Assembly: GCA_003644335.1 (NCBI GenBank)
Contig: QNCB01000109.1
Span: forward strand, 1-5,546
Origin: Planctomycetota bacterium
GTDB taxonomy: Bacteria; Planctomycetota; Phycisphaerae; SM23-33
DNA length: 5,546 nt
Direction: 5' to 3'
Shown: positions 1 through 5,450 of the stretch, one piece after another
How the letters are laid out: each line of letters begins with the position of its first letter
Position numbering within the stretch: position 1 is the first letter of the stretch
Program-made: the position numbers and the translations under genes
Notes under the pieces: model-generated
Told to the model about the DNA's origin: nothing
The model's input: only the letters and a program-made list of their open reading frames with translations
Database searches by the model: none

Positions 1-71
1 AGTCATTTTAGATTGAATCTCAAAAAAGACAACGCAAAAAGGATTTTTCGCCAAAATTTTTCGCCCGCCTA

Positions 72-100
72 TTAAACTCCTGGCCTGGTTGTTCGATAAT
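72..100 (+). promoter_or_regulatory. Putative sigma70-type promoter upstream of the HD-GYP gene
   Basis: TTAAAC (72-77) and GATAAT (95-100) are separated by exactly 17 bases, matching the -35/-10 consensus at 4 and 5 of 6 positions. Transcription would begin near 106-108, about 85 bases ahead of the ATG at 192. It is the best promoter match in the first 190 bases. The region is AT-rich, so a chance match is possible. Confidence 0.35.
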
Positions 101-106
101 AGTAAC

Positions 107-175
107 ATGGCGGCTGCCAAGGCGTCGTCTGTGGCGGGGGAGGAGCGGTGTAAGCGTCGCAAAGAGTGGGTTTAA
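107..175 (+). CDS. Possible 22-codon leader ORF before the HD-GYP gene (speculative)
   Basis: An ATG at 107 opens 22 codons ending with TAA at 173-175. The peptide begins MAAAKASSV and has a basic second half with one Cys (CKRRKE). There is no Shine-Dalgarno, but the ATG lies six bases after the GATAAT -10 box, where a leaderless transcript would start. The stop codon lies immediately before the GAGG (177-180) that serves the ATG at 192, an arrangement suited to translational coupling. Its function is unknown. An ORF this short can easily arise by chance, and only conservation in relatives would make it credible. Confidence 0.15.
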   Translation: MAAAKASSVAGEERCKRRKEWV

Positions 176-191
176 CGAGGTATGCGGTCCC

Positions 192-830
192 ATGCGAAGA
201 AGTGGACGAAGCTCGGACAATTTGGTTTTCCCGAATCAGCCGCCCGGGTTGCAGGGAAACGACATCCTGCCGGAGATAGTCTGGATCCAGCGTCAGCCCA
301 CGCTGGATCATTGTATACAGGTGGCTTGCTACGCTGAGGAGCTAGCCAGGCTGGCTGAGTTTTCGCAACGGGAAGTGGCCCTCGCCCGGGCTGCGGGCCT
401 GCTGCACGATATCGGCAAGGTTGGCGTTTCCGAAGAAATTCTCAACAAGGCTGGGGAGCTTTCGCCCGGGGAATTTGCCGAGATGCGAAACCACAGCCAA
501 TATGGCTACGATTTTCTGTCGCAGTTTCCAGACCTGGCTGAGCACGGGCAGGTTGTGCTGCATCATCACGAACGGTGGGACGGAGCGGGCTATCCGACGG
601 GCCTGGCCGGCGAGGATATCCCGCTGGCATCTCGGCTGATTCACCTGGCTGACGCGATCGACGTGATGCTCCGCCCACGCAGCTATAAGTGGTCCATGCC
701 GTTGGAATGGGTGCTGGGCGAACTGAGTCATCACAGCGGGTCGCAGTTCGACCCCGAGCTGACAGGCCTGGCGATGGACTGGATAAAGACAGGCCAACTC
801 TCACGCTGCCGGGCCAGGATCGCGGCGTGA
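192..830 (+). CDS. Stand-alone HD-GYP domain protein (predicted c-di-GMP phosphodiesterase)
   Basis: This 212-residue protein is nearly all HD-GYP domain. Visible motifs are His40 in the first helix (DHCIQVACYAEELA), HDIGK at 72-76, a second metal His at 101, HHER at 125-128, GYP at 133-135 and ADxxD at 154-157, followed by the C-terminal FDPEL. HD-GYP enzymes hydrolyse the second messenger cyclic-di-GMP, some also cGAMP, with a two- or three-metal centre. The residue four before His40 is Pro36, whereas in the tri-metal enzyme PmGH it is a Glu ligand, so a two-metal site is likelier (recalled, not computed). There is no receiver, PAS, GAF or membrane segment, so regulation must come from a partner or from expression. 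The usual SxRPYR stretch after the last Asp is altered to LRPRSYK. ATG 192 is the only ATG in a frame open from base 12 that precedes the domain; GAGG lies 11 bases upstream. The residues encoded before 192 do not look like protein. Confidence 0.92.
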   Translation: MRRSGRSSDNLVFPNQPPGLQGNDILPEIVWIQRQPTLDHCIQVACYAEELARLAEFSQREVALARAAGLLHDIGKVGVSEEILNKAGELSPGEFAEMRNHSQYGYDFLSQFPDLAEHGQVVLHHHERWDGAGYPTGLAGEDIPLASRLIHLADAIDVMLRPRSYKWSMPLEWVLGELSHHSGSQFDPELTGLAMDWIKTGQLSRCRARIAA

Positions 831-867
831 TTTTCGGCGGCATTTTCTTTGCCTATCATCAAGAGTC

Positions 868-885
868 CACAGATTTCACAGATTT
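868..885. repeat. Tandem duplication of CACAGATTT
   Basis: CACAGATTT occurs twice with no gap (868-876, 877-885), just downstream of the HD-GYP stop. It belongs to the degenerate short repeats that fill this spacer. Similar 'cacagatt' runs are familiar from intergenic DNA of Planctomycetota and other environmental bacteria (recollection, not searched). Confidence 0.7.
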
Positions 886-895
886 AAAAAGGATT

Positions 896-925
896 TAGTG
901 AACCTTCGGTTTCACGGATTTTTTT
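896..925 (+). terminator. Terminator-like hairpin with T7 tract after the HD-GYP gene
   Basis: GTGAACC (898-904) can pair with GGTTTCAC (908-915) around a TTC loop, with one bulged T. After a three-base GGA gap comes a run of seven T (919-925). The position, 66 bases after the HD-GYP stop and on the same strand, suits rho-independent termination. The stem is short and only half GC, and it lies in a repeat-rich stretch with similar words, so it may be weak or accidental. Confidence 0.45.
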
Positions 926-950
926 CAGAGAAATAACAAACTACAAAACA

Positions 951-967
951 CGCGAAAGAACGCGAAA
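951..967. repeat. Short direct repeat CGCGAAA, period 10
   Basis: CGCGAAA occurs at 951-957 and 961-967, separated by GAA, and is followed by related ACGAA words up to about 990. This is another member of the degenerate intergenic repeat series in the spacer. No coding function is visible. Confidence 0.55.
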
Positions 968-987
968 ACGAATTATCGTAAAAAACG

Positions 988-1060
988 AAAACAGATAAAC
1001 ACGAATGACGAATTTTTTTGAATTCAAAACACATTCGTGTCATTCGTGTTCTGCTGTTTT
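988..1060. repeat. Large imperfect inverted repeat (about 25 bp stem)
   Basis: The left arm (988-1013) matches the reverse complement of the right arm (1033-1060). AAAACAG pairs at the base, then a 3-base mismatch, then 12 perfect pairs of AACACGAATGAC, then a 2-base gap and 4 more pairs (GAAT). The loop is 19 bases and AT-rich. The right arm is itself a tandem pair of nonamers, ATTCGTGTC and ATTCGTGTT. The stem ends in a T run (1057-1061), so it could also help terminate transcripts from the left. It looks like two opposed copies of a dispersed intergenic repeat. Confidence 0.75.
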
Positions 1061-1104
1061 TGCCTATTCCCCTACTTGCTCATTCCCTACCTGCCTATTC
1101 CCCT
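1061..1104. repeat. Direct repeat TGCCTATTCCCCT, 31 bases apart
   Basis: The 13-mer TGCCTATTCCCCT occurs at 1061-1073 and again at 1092-1104. A shortened relative, TCATTCCCTACC, lies between them. This forms a small pyrimidine-rich repeat cluster directly after the large inverted repeat. A 100-codon reading frame crosses it (1005-1307) but is only a by-product of these repeats. Confidence 0.7.
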
Positions 1105-1140
1105 GTTTTTTGAACTTTTCTCTTGCTCGTGTCGATAAAA

Positions 1141-1280
1141 CATTAGCTCGTCAGCTTGGCTTGGTGGATGGCGAGGCTGGTCGTTGCTGCGCCAGATGCT
1201 TTTGCGGGCTTGAATATCGCCCCGGTCATCGGCTACAATGCTCCGGGCTGGGTGGACGCCAGGTAGACGTTCCGAGCGGT
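1141..1280. other. GC-rich island of unknown origin in the AT-rich spacer (possible gene relic or repeat copy)
   Basis: About 130 bases here have gene-like GC content, in contrast to the AT-rich flanks. On the + strand an ATG at 1168 opens 32 codons to TAG at 1264-1266, with a protein-like composition (start MARLVVAAPD, end GWVDAR) but no recognisable domain. The last bases before the ATG (GGTGG) are a poor, too-close ribosome site. The complementary strand is also open across the island. It could be the remnant of a decayed gene, a copy of an intergenic repeat family, or a tiny real gene. I do not recognise it, and its edges are approximate. Confidence 0.3.
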
Positions 1281-1304
1281 TTTGATATAATTACAGGATA
1301 TAAT
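1264..1304 (+). promoter_or_regulatory. Putative clpC promoter region with two TATAAT boxes
   Basis: A perfect TATAAT at 1286-1291 is preceded by TG one base upstream (1283-1284), an extended -10. TAGACG (1264-1269) lies 16 bases upstream as a 4/6 match to the -35. A second perfect TATAAT is at 1299-1304, with no good -35. The repeated word is GATATAATTA. Transcripts would start near 1298 or 1311 and carry a 150-165 base leader before clpC. No CIRCE inverted repeat is visible, so HrcA control of clpC is not indicated. Confidence 0.5.
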
Positions 1305-1306
1305 TA

Positions 1307-1332
1307 GTAGGATACACAGCTCCTACGGAGCT
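1307..1332 (+). promoter_or_regulatory. Two mutually exclusive hairpins at the start of the clpC leader
   Basis: AGCTCC (1318-1323) pairs perfectly with GGAGCT (1327-1332) around a TAC loop and is followed by AAAAA. TCCTAC (1321-1326) can instead pair with the upstream GTAGGA (1307-1312) around an 8-base loop. The two stems share TCCTAC and cannot form together. If transcription starts near 1298, both lie in the leader RNA. There is no T run after the stem, so this is not a standard terminator. It may be a dispersed palindromic element rather than a switch. Confidence 0.4.
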
Positions 1333-1347
1333 AAAAAGAACTTCATG

Positions 1348-1408
1348 TGCTTCATGGTGAATTGTGCTTTTCGTGCTTCATGGTGAAATGTGTTTTATGG
1401 TGAATTGT
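1348..1408. repeat. Triple direct repeat of ATGGTGAAWTG in the clpC leader
   Basis: ATGGTGAAWTG occurs three times, at 1354-1364, 1380-1390 and 1397-1407. The first two copies are extended on the left to TGCTTCATGGTGAA and are 26 bases apart; the third follows after 17. The block ends about 55 bases before the clpC ATG. It is probably part of the spacer's degenerate repeat family. Tandem heptads upstream of clpC are also how CtsR operators look in Firmicutes, but the sequence here (GGTGAAW) is not the CtsR consensus GGTCAAA. Confidence 0.7.
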
Positions 1409-1463
1409 TGCGTAGCCGTGAGCGGTTACTAAAAACTAAGAAATTTTCGGAGATAAAAACGAT

Positions 1464-4034
1464 ATGTTTGAACGCTTCACAGAACGCGCGCGGAAGGTAA
1501 TGGCCCTGGCTAATCAGGAAGCCCAGCGGTTTAACCACGAGTACATCGGCACGGAGCATGTCCTGCTTGGCCTGGTTAAGGAAGGTACCGGCGTTGGTGC
1601 CAATGTCCTGAAGAACCTCGGCGTCGAGCTACACAAGGTTCGGATGGAAGTCGAGAAACTCGTCAAAGCTGGGCCTGATATGGTAACGATGGGCAAGCTG
1701 CCTCAGACCCCCCGGGCCAAGAAGGTTATCGAGTATTCCATCGAGGAGGCTCGGAACCTGAACCACAATTATGTCGGCACGGAGCATCTGCTATTGGGGC
1801 TGTTGCGAGAGCACGACGGCGTCGCTGCCCAGGTGTTGTTGAACCTCGGGCTGAAGCTCGAAGATGTGCGCGACGAGGTGCTAAACCTGCTCGGTGCCGG
1901 CATGGAGCCTGCAGACGGAGGCCTGGCTACCGCCGGGACTGGGGGCAAGGGCGGCGCAGCCCAGGGTTCAGCCAAGCGAACCAAAAGCAAGACGCCCGCG
2001 CTGGACAATTTCGGACGCGACCTGACAGCCCTGGCCCGCGAGGGTTCGCTGGATCCGGTCATAGGCCGACTTGACGAGATCGAGCGGGTTATCCAGGTGC
2101 TATGTCGGCGGACGAAGAACAACCCCGTCCTGCTTGGCGAAGCGGGCGTGGGCAAGACCGCCATAGTCGAGGGCCTGGCCCAGAACATCATCCGCAAGGA
2201 AGTGCCCGACATCCTGCACGACAGGCGTATCGTGGCGCTCGACCTGGCGATGATGGTAGCGGGGACGAAATACCGAGGCCAATTTGAAGAACGCATCAAA
2301 GCGGTTATGAACGAAGTCCGCCGGGCCAAGAATGTGATGCTGTTTATCGACGAGCTGCACACACTCGTCGGAGCTGGCGGAGCGGAGGGCGCCATCGACG
2401 CAGCCAACGTGCTCAAGCCCAGCCTGTCGCGCGGGGAGATACAGTGCATCGGCGCCACCACGCTGGACGAGTATCGAAAATATATCGAGAAGGACAGTGC
2501 CCTGGAACGGCGGTTTCAGACCATCGTGGTCAACCCGCCAAGCCATGAGCAGACCGTGGCGATTCTTAAGGGCCTACGCGACCGATACGAAGAGCATCAT
2601 CGCGTGAAGATAACCGACGAGGCCTTGGTCAGTGCGGCAGAGCTGTCCAACCGATACATCACCGGGCGAGTCCAGCCAGATAAGGCCATCGACGTTATCG
2701 ACGAGGCCGGTGCCAGGATCAGGCTGAAAAACATGACCAAGCCGCCGGACCTGGCGAGTATCGAGGTGCAGATAGACCGGCTTCAGACCCAAAAGGACGA
2801 AGCTGTCAAGAACGCCGACTACGAGCAGGCTGCGGAGCTTCGCGACCAGACAGAGCAACTCCGGGCGGAAAAAGAAACCATGCAGAAGGAGTGGAAAGAC
2901 CGGGGCAAGGAATCAGCTGGGATCGTCGACGAGGAAGTCGTCGCGGAGGTCGTCAGCAAGATGACCGGCGTGCCGCTGACCAGGCTGGAGAAGGAAGAAG
3001 CCCAAAGGCTGCTCGAGTTGGAAAACGAGCTGCACAAACGCGTCGTCAGCCAAAACGAAGCTATCGTCGCGATTTCAAAAAGCATCCGCCGGGCACGCAG
3101 CGGCATGAAAGACCCACGCAGGCCTATGGGGTCGTTTATCTTCGCAGGCCCCAGCGGCGTGGGCAAGACGCTGCTTTCCAAGGCCCTGGCGGAGTTCATG
3201 TTCGGCGACGAGGAATCGCTGATTCAGATCGACATGTCCGAGTATATGGAGAAGCACAATGTCTCCAGGCTCGTCGGCGCCCCACCCGGCTATGTGGGCT
3301 ACGAAGAAGGAGGCCAACTTACCGAACGAATCCGCCGGCGACCATACGCGGTGCTGCTGCTGGACGAAATCGAGAAGGCCCACCCCGACGTGTTCAACAT
3401 GCTCCTGCAGGTGATGGAGGAAGGTCAGCTGACCGACTCGTTCGGCAGGCGAGTGGACTTCCGCAACACGATATTGATTCTCACCACCAATATCGGCGCG
3501 GAGATGATAAAGTCCGGCGGCGGGTTCGGCTTTGGCAAGAGCGACGAGGAAGCGACCTACGAAAAAACCAAAGACCTGCTCCACAAGGAAATCGAGCGAC
3601 ACTTCAGGCCGGAGTTCATCAACCGGCTGGACGACATTATCGTCTTCAAATCCCTGTGTCGCGACGACCTGACGACCATCGTGGAATACGAGCTTCGCAA
3701 GGTGCGACAACGCCTGGACGAGCACGGGCTGGAGCTGGATCTCAACGACGAAGCCAAGGAATTCCTCATCGACAAGGGCTATAACCCGGACTTCGGAGCC
3801 AGACCCCTGCGGCGGGCGATCGAGCATCATATCGAAGACCCCATCAGCGAGGAAATTCTCCGAGGCAGTTACAAGGACAAAGCCAAGATAGTCGTTACCG
3901 TCAAAACCGGCGAACCAAACGAAGACGACGAGGACGACGATGCCCGCCATCTTTATTTCGAGGGCACGGGCCAGCGGGAGGCTCAGCCGGAACAAAGCCA
4001 GGACGCCGCCGAGCCAGTCCACGAAGGAACGTAG
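1464..4034 (+). CDS. clpC: ClpC-type AAA+ unfoldase, ATPase subunit of a Clp protease
   Basis: This 856-residue Hsp100 ATPase forms cytosolic hexameric rings that unfold proteins and thread them into ClpP. Two Clp_N repeats fill residues 1-145, each with a GTEH motif (29-32, 105-108), where Firmicute ClpC binds phospho-arginine. A Gly/Ala-rich linker (150-178) follows. D1 has Walker A GEAGVGKT (225-232), pore loop GTKYRG (267-272), Walker B FIDE (294-297) and ERR (348-350). The middle domain (about 410-485) is short, with a UVR-like coiled coil (about 431-466); this marks ClpC rather than ClpB. D2 has Walker A GPSGVGKT (562-569), pore loop GYVG (609-612), Walker B LLDE (632-635), NR finger (720-721) and sensor-2 GARPLRR (778-784). 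FGF at 688-690 sits where ClpP-binding loops carry VGF, LGF or IGF. An acidic tail (EDDEDDD, 820-826) extends the end beyond the usual 810-850 residues. GGAG lies 11 bases before the ATG; an in-frame TAA at 1437 excludes upstream starts. No clpP, mcsA/B or ctsR is in the window. Confidence 0.98.
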   Translation: MFERFTERARKVMALANQEAQRFNHEYIGTEHVLLGLVKEGTGVGANVLKNLGVELHKVRMEVEKLVKAGPDMVTMGKLPQTPRAKKVIEYSIEEARNLNHNYVGTEHLLLGLLREHDGVAAQVLLNLGLKLEDVRDEVLNLLGAGMEPADGGLATAGTGGKGGAAQGSAKRTKSKTPALDNFGRDLTALAREGSLDPVIGRLDEIERVIQVLCRRTKNNPVLLGEAGVGKTAIVEGLAQNIIRKEVPDILHDRRIVALDLAMMVAGTKYRGQFEERIKAVMNEVRRAKNVMLFIDELHTLVGAGGAEGAIDAANVLKPSLSRGEIQCIGATTLDEYRKYIEKDSALERRFQTIVVNPPSHEQTVAILKGLRDRYEEHHRVKITDEALVSAAELSNRYITGRVQPDKAIDVIDEAGARIRLKNMTKPPDLASIEVQIDRLQTQKDEAVKNADYEQAAELRDQTEQLRAEKETMQKEWKDRGKESAGIVDEEVVAEVVSKMTGVPLTRLEKEEAQRLLELENELHKRVVSQNEAIVAISKSIRRARSGMKDPRRPMGSFIFAGPSGVGKTLLSKALAEFMFGDEESLIQIDMSEYMEKHNVSRLVGAPPGYVGYEEGGQLTERIRRRPYAVLLLDEIEKAHPDVFNMLLQVMEEGQLTDSFGRRVDFRNTILILTTNIGAEMIKSGGGFGFGKSDEEATYEKTKDLLHKEIERHFRPEFINRLDDIIVFKSLCRDDLTTIVEYELRKVRQRLDEHGLELDLNDEAKEFLIDKGYNPDFGARPLRRAIEHHIEDPISEEILRGSYKDKAKIVVTVKTGEPNEDDEDDDARHLYFEGTGQREAQPEQSQDAAEPVHEGT

Positions 4035-4096
4035 AAACGCCGCGGCGACCAGAGCGATTGTGTAGAGTGGAGACAAGACAGATTGCGGAACTGAGC

Positions 4097-4101
4097 GGGA
4101 G
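4097..4101 (+). promoter_or_regulatory. Ribosome binding site of the channel gene
   Basis: GGGAG lies nine bases before the ATG at 4111 and fixes that start, which also gives a complete signal peptide. The 76-base gap from clpC holds a perfect 10-base palindrome (4038-4047, CGCCGCGGCG) but no T tract and no convincing promoter, so co-transcription with clpC is possible. Confidence 0.7.
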
Positions 4102-4110
4102 CTGCGGACC

Positions 4111-5142
4111 ATGAGGATTCGTCGTTATACTCTAGCGGGGGCGCTGGCGTTTTTGTCCGTCGTGTTCGTGGCCGGCCCGGCGTTGGCCGGGGAGAAAGGG
4201 CCGGTGCTCTCGCGGCCCGGCAACCACCAAAAGCCTCTGAAAATCGACTTCGGCGTATATCTGATGGACATTGACGAGATCAATGGCCAGGAGCAGAACT
4301 TCAAGATAAACGCCGTGGTACTGCTACGATGGAAAGACTCGCGTCTTGCCCATCCGGGTCCCGGTAAGCGAATAGTCGCCCTGGATAGTATCTGGCATCC
4401 GGAGATACTGTTGACCAATCGCCAGGCTCGGCTGCGGATGCCCCTGCCGAGAATCGCAATGATCGAGCCCGACGGCACGGTAACCTTCCGCCAGCAGTAT
4501 GTCGGGCCGTTGTCCCAGCGGCTCAGATTGCGGGACTTCCCCCTGGACACTCAGGAGTTCAGCATCCACTTCGCACTGACTGGGATAGATCCGAGGGACG
4601 TCGAGTTGACCCCCGGAGCCTTTCCGGGCGGCCTGGTCGGCGGCGGAATGGCCAAGGTGCTCTCGCTGCCGGACTGGGGCATAGTGAGTTATCGGGCGGA
4701 AGTAAAACCCTACCGCCTCTCAGCCCTGCTTCAGGCGCCGGGTTTCGCATTCGAGTTTACCGCCAGGCGCCATTCGATATATTTTATCTGGCAAGCTGCG
4801 ATGCCGCTGATACTGATAGTCATGATGTCGTGGGTGCCCTTTTGGGTGGACCCCCGTCGAGCCGAGATGCAATTCGCCATCGCCAGCAGTACGGTACTGA
4901 CCCTGATAGCATTCAGATTCACCTTGGCAGCTATGCTTCCGCCCCTGCCTTACCTCACCCGGCTGGACATGTTGACCATTGGCGGTACGATTCTGGTGTT
5001 TATGGCGTTCCTACAGGTCGTGATAACCAGTTTGCTGGCCCAGGGCGAACGATTGGCCCTGGCTCGGCGGATAGACAAGTTGTGCCGCATAATATTCCCC
5101 CTGATATTCATCGGGCTGATAATACTGGCGCGATGGATCTGA
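4111..5142 (+). CDS. Prokaryotic pentameric ligand-gated ion channel (GLIC/ELIC-like)
   Basis: This 343-residue protein has the full plan of a bacterial Cys-loop-family channel without the Cys loop. A signal peptide (1-26, cleavage after ALA) is followed by a beta-sandwich ligand-binding domain (about 40-218) and four membrane helices: M1 about 221-246, M2 252-275, M3 284-310, M4 322-342. Family marks are FKINAVVLLRWKD (64-76), WHPE (95-98), DGTV (121-124), FPLD (143-146, with Phe150 in place of the second Cys) and SWxxFW (240-245). Aligned by eye to GLIC, M2 gives Glu252 at -2', Ala256 at 2', Ser260 at 6', Leu263 at 9' and Ala267 at 13'. A -2' Glu predicts a cation channel. The M2-M3 linker LPPLPYLT resembles ELIC. 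The M3-M4 loop is only about 12 residues, as in bacteria. The sole cysteine is Cys325, in M4. GLIC's His at 11' is Leu265 and its Glu35 aligns with Gln62, so proton gating is not assured. The agonist is unknown. It should act as a homopentamer in the inner membrane, ligand domain outward. Confidence 0.95.
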   Translation: MRIRRYTLAGALAFLSVVFVAGPALAGEKGPVLSRPGNHQKPLKIDFGVYLMDIDEINGQEQNFKINAVVLLRWKDSRLAHPGPGKRIVALDSIWHPEILLTNRQARLRMPLPRIAMIEPDGTVTFRQQYVGPLSQRLRLRDFPLDTQEFSIHFALTGIDPRDVELTPGAFPGGLVGGGMAKVLSLPDWGIVSYRAEVKPYRLSALLQAPGFAFEFTARRHSIYFIWQAAMPLILIVMMSWVPFWVDPRRAEMQFAIASSTVLTLIAFRFTLAAMLPPLPYLTRLDMLTIGGTILVFMAFLQVVITSLLAQGERLALARRIDKLCRIIFPLIFIGLIILARWI

Positions 5143-5448
5143 AGCCCAGCCGTCAAGAAACCAGAGGTCCAGCCGCGGGGCAACTGCGAATTTTTATTGA
5201 ACCTTGAATAATCAACTTAACTGGCTTGAGTGACGGCCAAAGCGGCTTCCAGGCCGGTATTGGCCGGGCTGTCAATATCATACGCGCTTTTGCGATATAT
5301 CAGCGGAGTACCGATTGTTTAAGTTTGTAATTCAAGCATCAATAGCTTCTATTTATCCAAGTGAGTGACATTTTTTTCTGGCGCGACGCTAGTCCCTTGT
5401 TTACAATGACTTGCAACACTTACATTAACCCTGTTTTAGGAGCAAGTC
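5143..5448. other. Non-coding spacer after the channel gene
   Basis: These 306 bases contain no credible gene on either strand. They turn AT-rich after about 5190. They hold a bulged stem-loop (5231-5274), a GATATATC palindrome (5294-5301), a T7 run at 5371-5377 without a preceding stem, and the hairpin leader of the next gene. GAGTGAC occurs at 5228-5234 and 5363-5369. I see no convincing rho-independent terminator for the channel gene. Confidence 0.6.
5231..5274 (+). other. Bulged stem-loop 3' of the channel gene
   Basis: The right arm (5262-5274) can be paired along its whole length: GGCC with GGCC at 5252-5255, GG with CC at 5249-5250, GCT with AGC at 5241-5243, and GTCA with TGAC at 5231-5234. 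The left arm carries bulges of one, five and six bases, and the loop is GGTATT. No T run follows, so it is not a standard terminator. It could protect the mRNA 3' end or be chance folding of GC-rich DNA. Confidence 0.3.
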
Positions 5449-5450
5449 AT
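5406..5450 (+). promoter_or_regulatory. Hairpin enclosing the ribosome site and covering the start codon of the last gene
   Basis: ATGACTTGC (5406-5414) is a perfect 9-base inverted match to GCAAGTCAT (5442-5450). The right arm includes the last base of the Shine-Dalgarno AGGAG (5438-5442) and the first two bases of the ATG at 5449. In RNA that starts upstream of 5406 the stem would hide the start codon; a transcript starting inside the loop would lack the left arm and be freely translated. A possible -35 box, TTTACA (5400-5405, 5 of 6), lies at the stem edge, with TACATT at 5421-5426 as a poorly spaced -10. Confidence 0.5.

Noticed and set aside
20..311. Two overlapping minus-strand frames (20-220 and 72-311)
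   Set aside because: They overlap the promoter-like region and the start of the HD-GYP gene, have no ribosome site and no domain-like sequence.
861..1061. A CRISPR array
   Set aside because: The repeats are 7-13 bases, irregularly spaced and degenerate, with no spacers of constant length and no cas genes.
1005..1307. A 100-codon + strand frame with many cysteines
   Set aside because: It is translated straight through the inverted repeat, the TGCCTATTCCCCT repeats and the promoter. The Cys and Ser content comes from the repeats, and there is no ribosome site.
1260..1463. CIRCE (HrcA) or CtsR operator for clpC
   Set aside because: No TTAGCACTC-N9-GAGTGCTAA element is present, and the tandem words read GGTGAAW rather than GGTCAAA.
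2891..3784. A 297-codon + strand frame inside clpC
   Set aside because: It is out of frame with an unambiguous ClpC D2 domain and its translation is an Arg/Gly-rich low-complexity sequence typical of a shadow frame.
3075..4112. A 345-codon open frame on the minus strand, antisense to clpC
   Set aside because: It lies entirely opposite strongly conserved ClpC and shows no recognisable domain. GC-rich codon use on one strand commonly leaves the opposite strand open.
4830..5207. A 125-codon + strand frame overlapping the channel gene
   Set aside because: It is a frame-shifted reading of the channel's M2-M4 coding region, which is clearly conserved in the other frame.
5249..5268. GC-rich stem CCAGGCC/GGCCGGG as a rho-independent terminator for the channel gene
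   Set aside because: It contains an A-G mismatch and no T run follows. It is reported only as part of a bulged structure.
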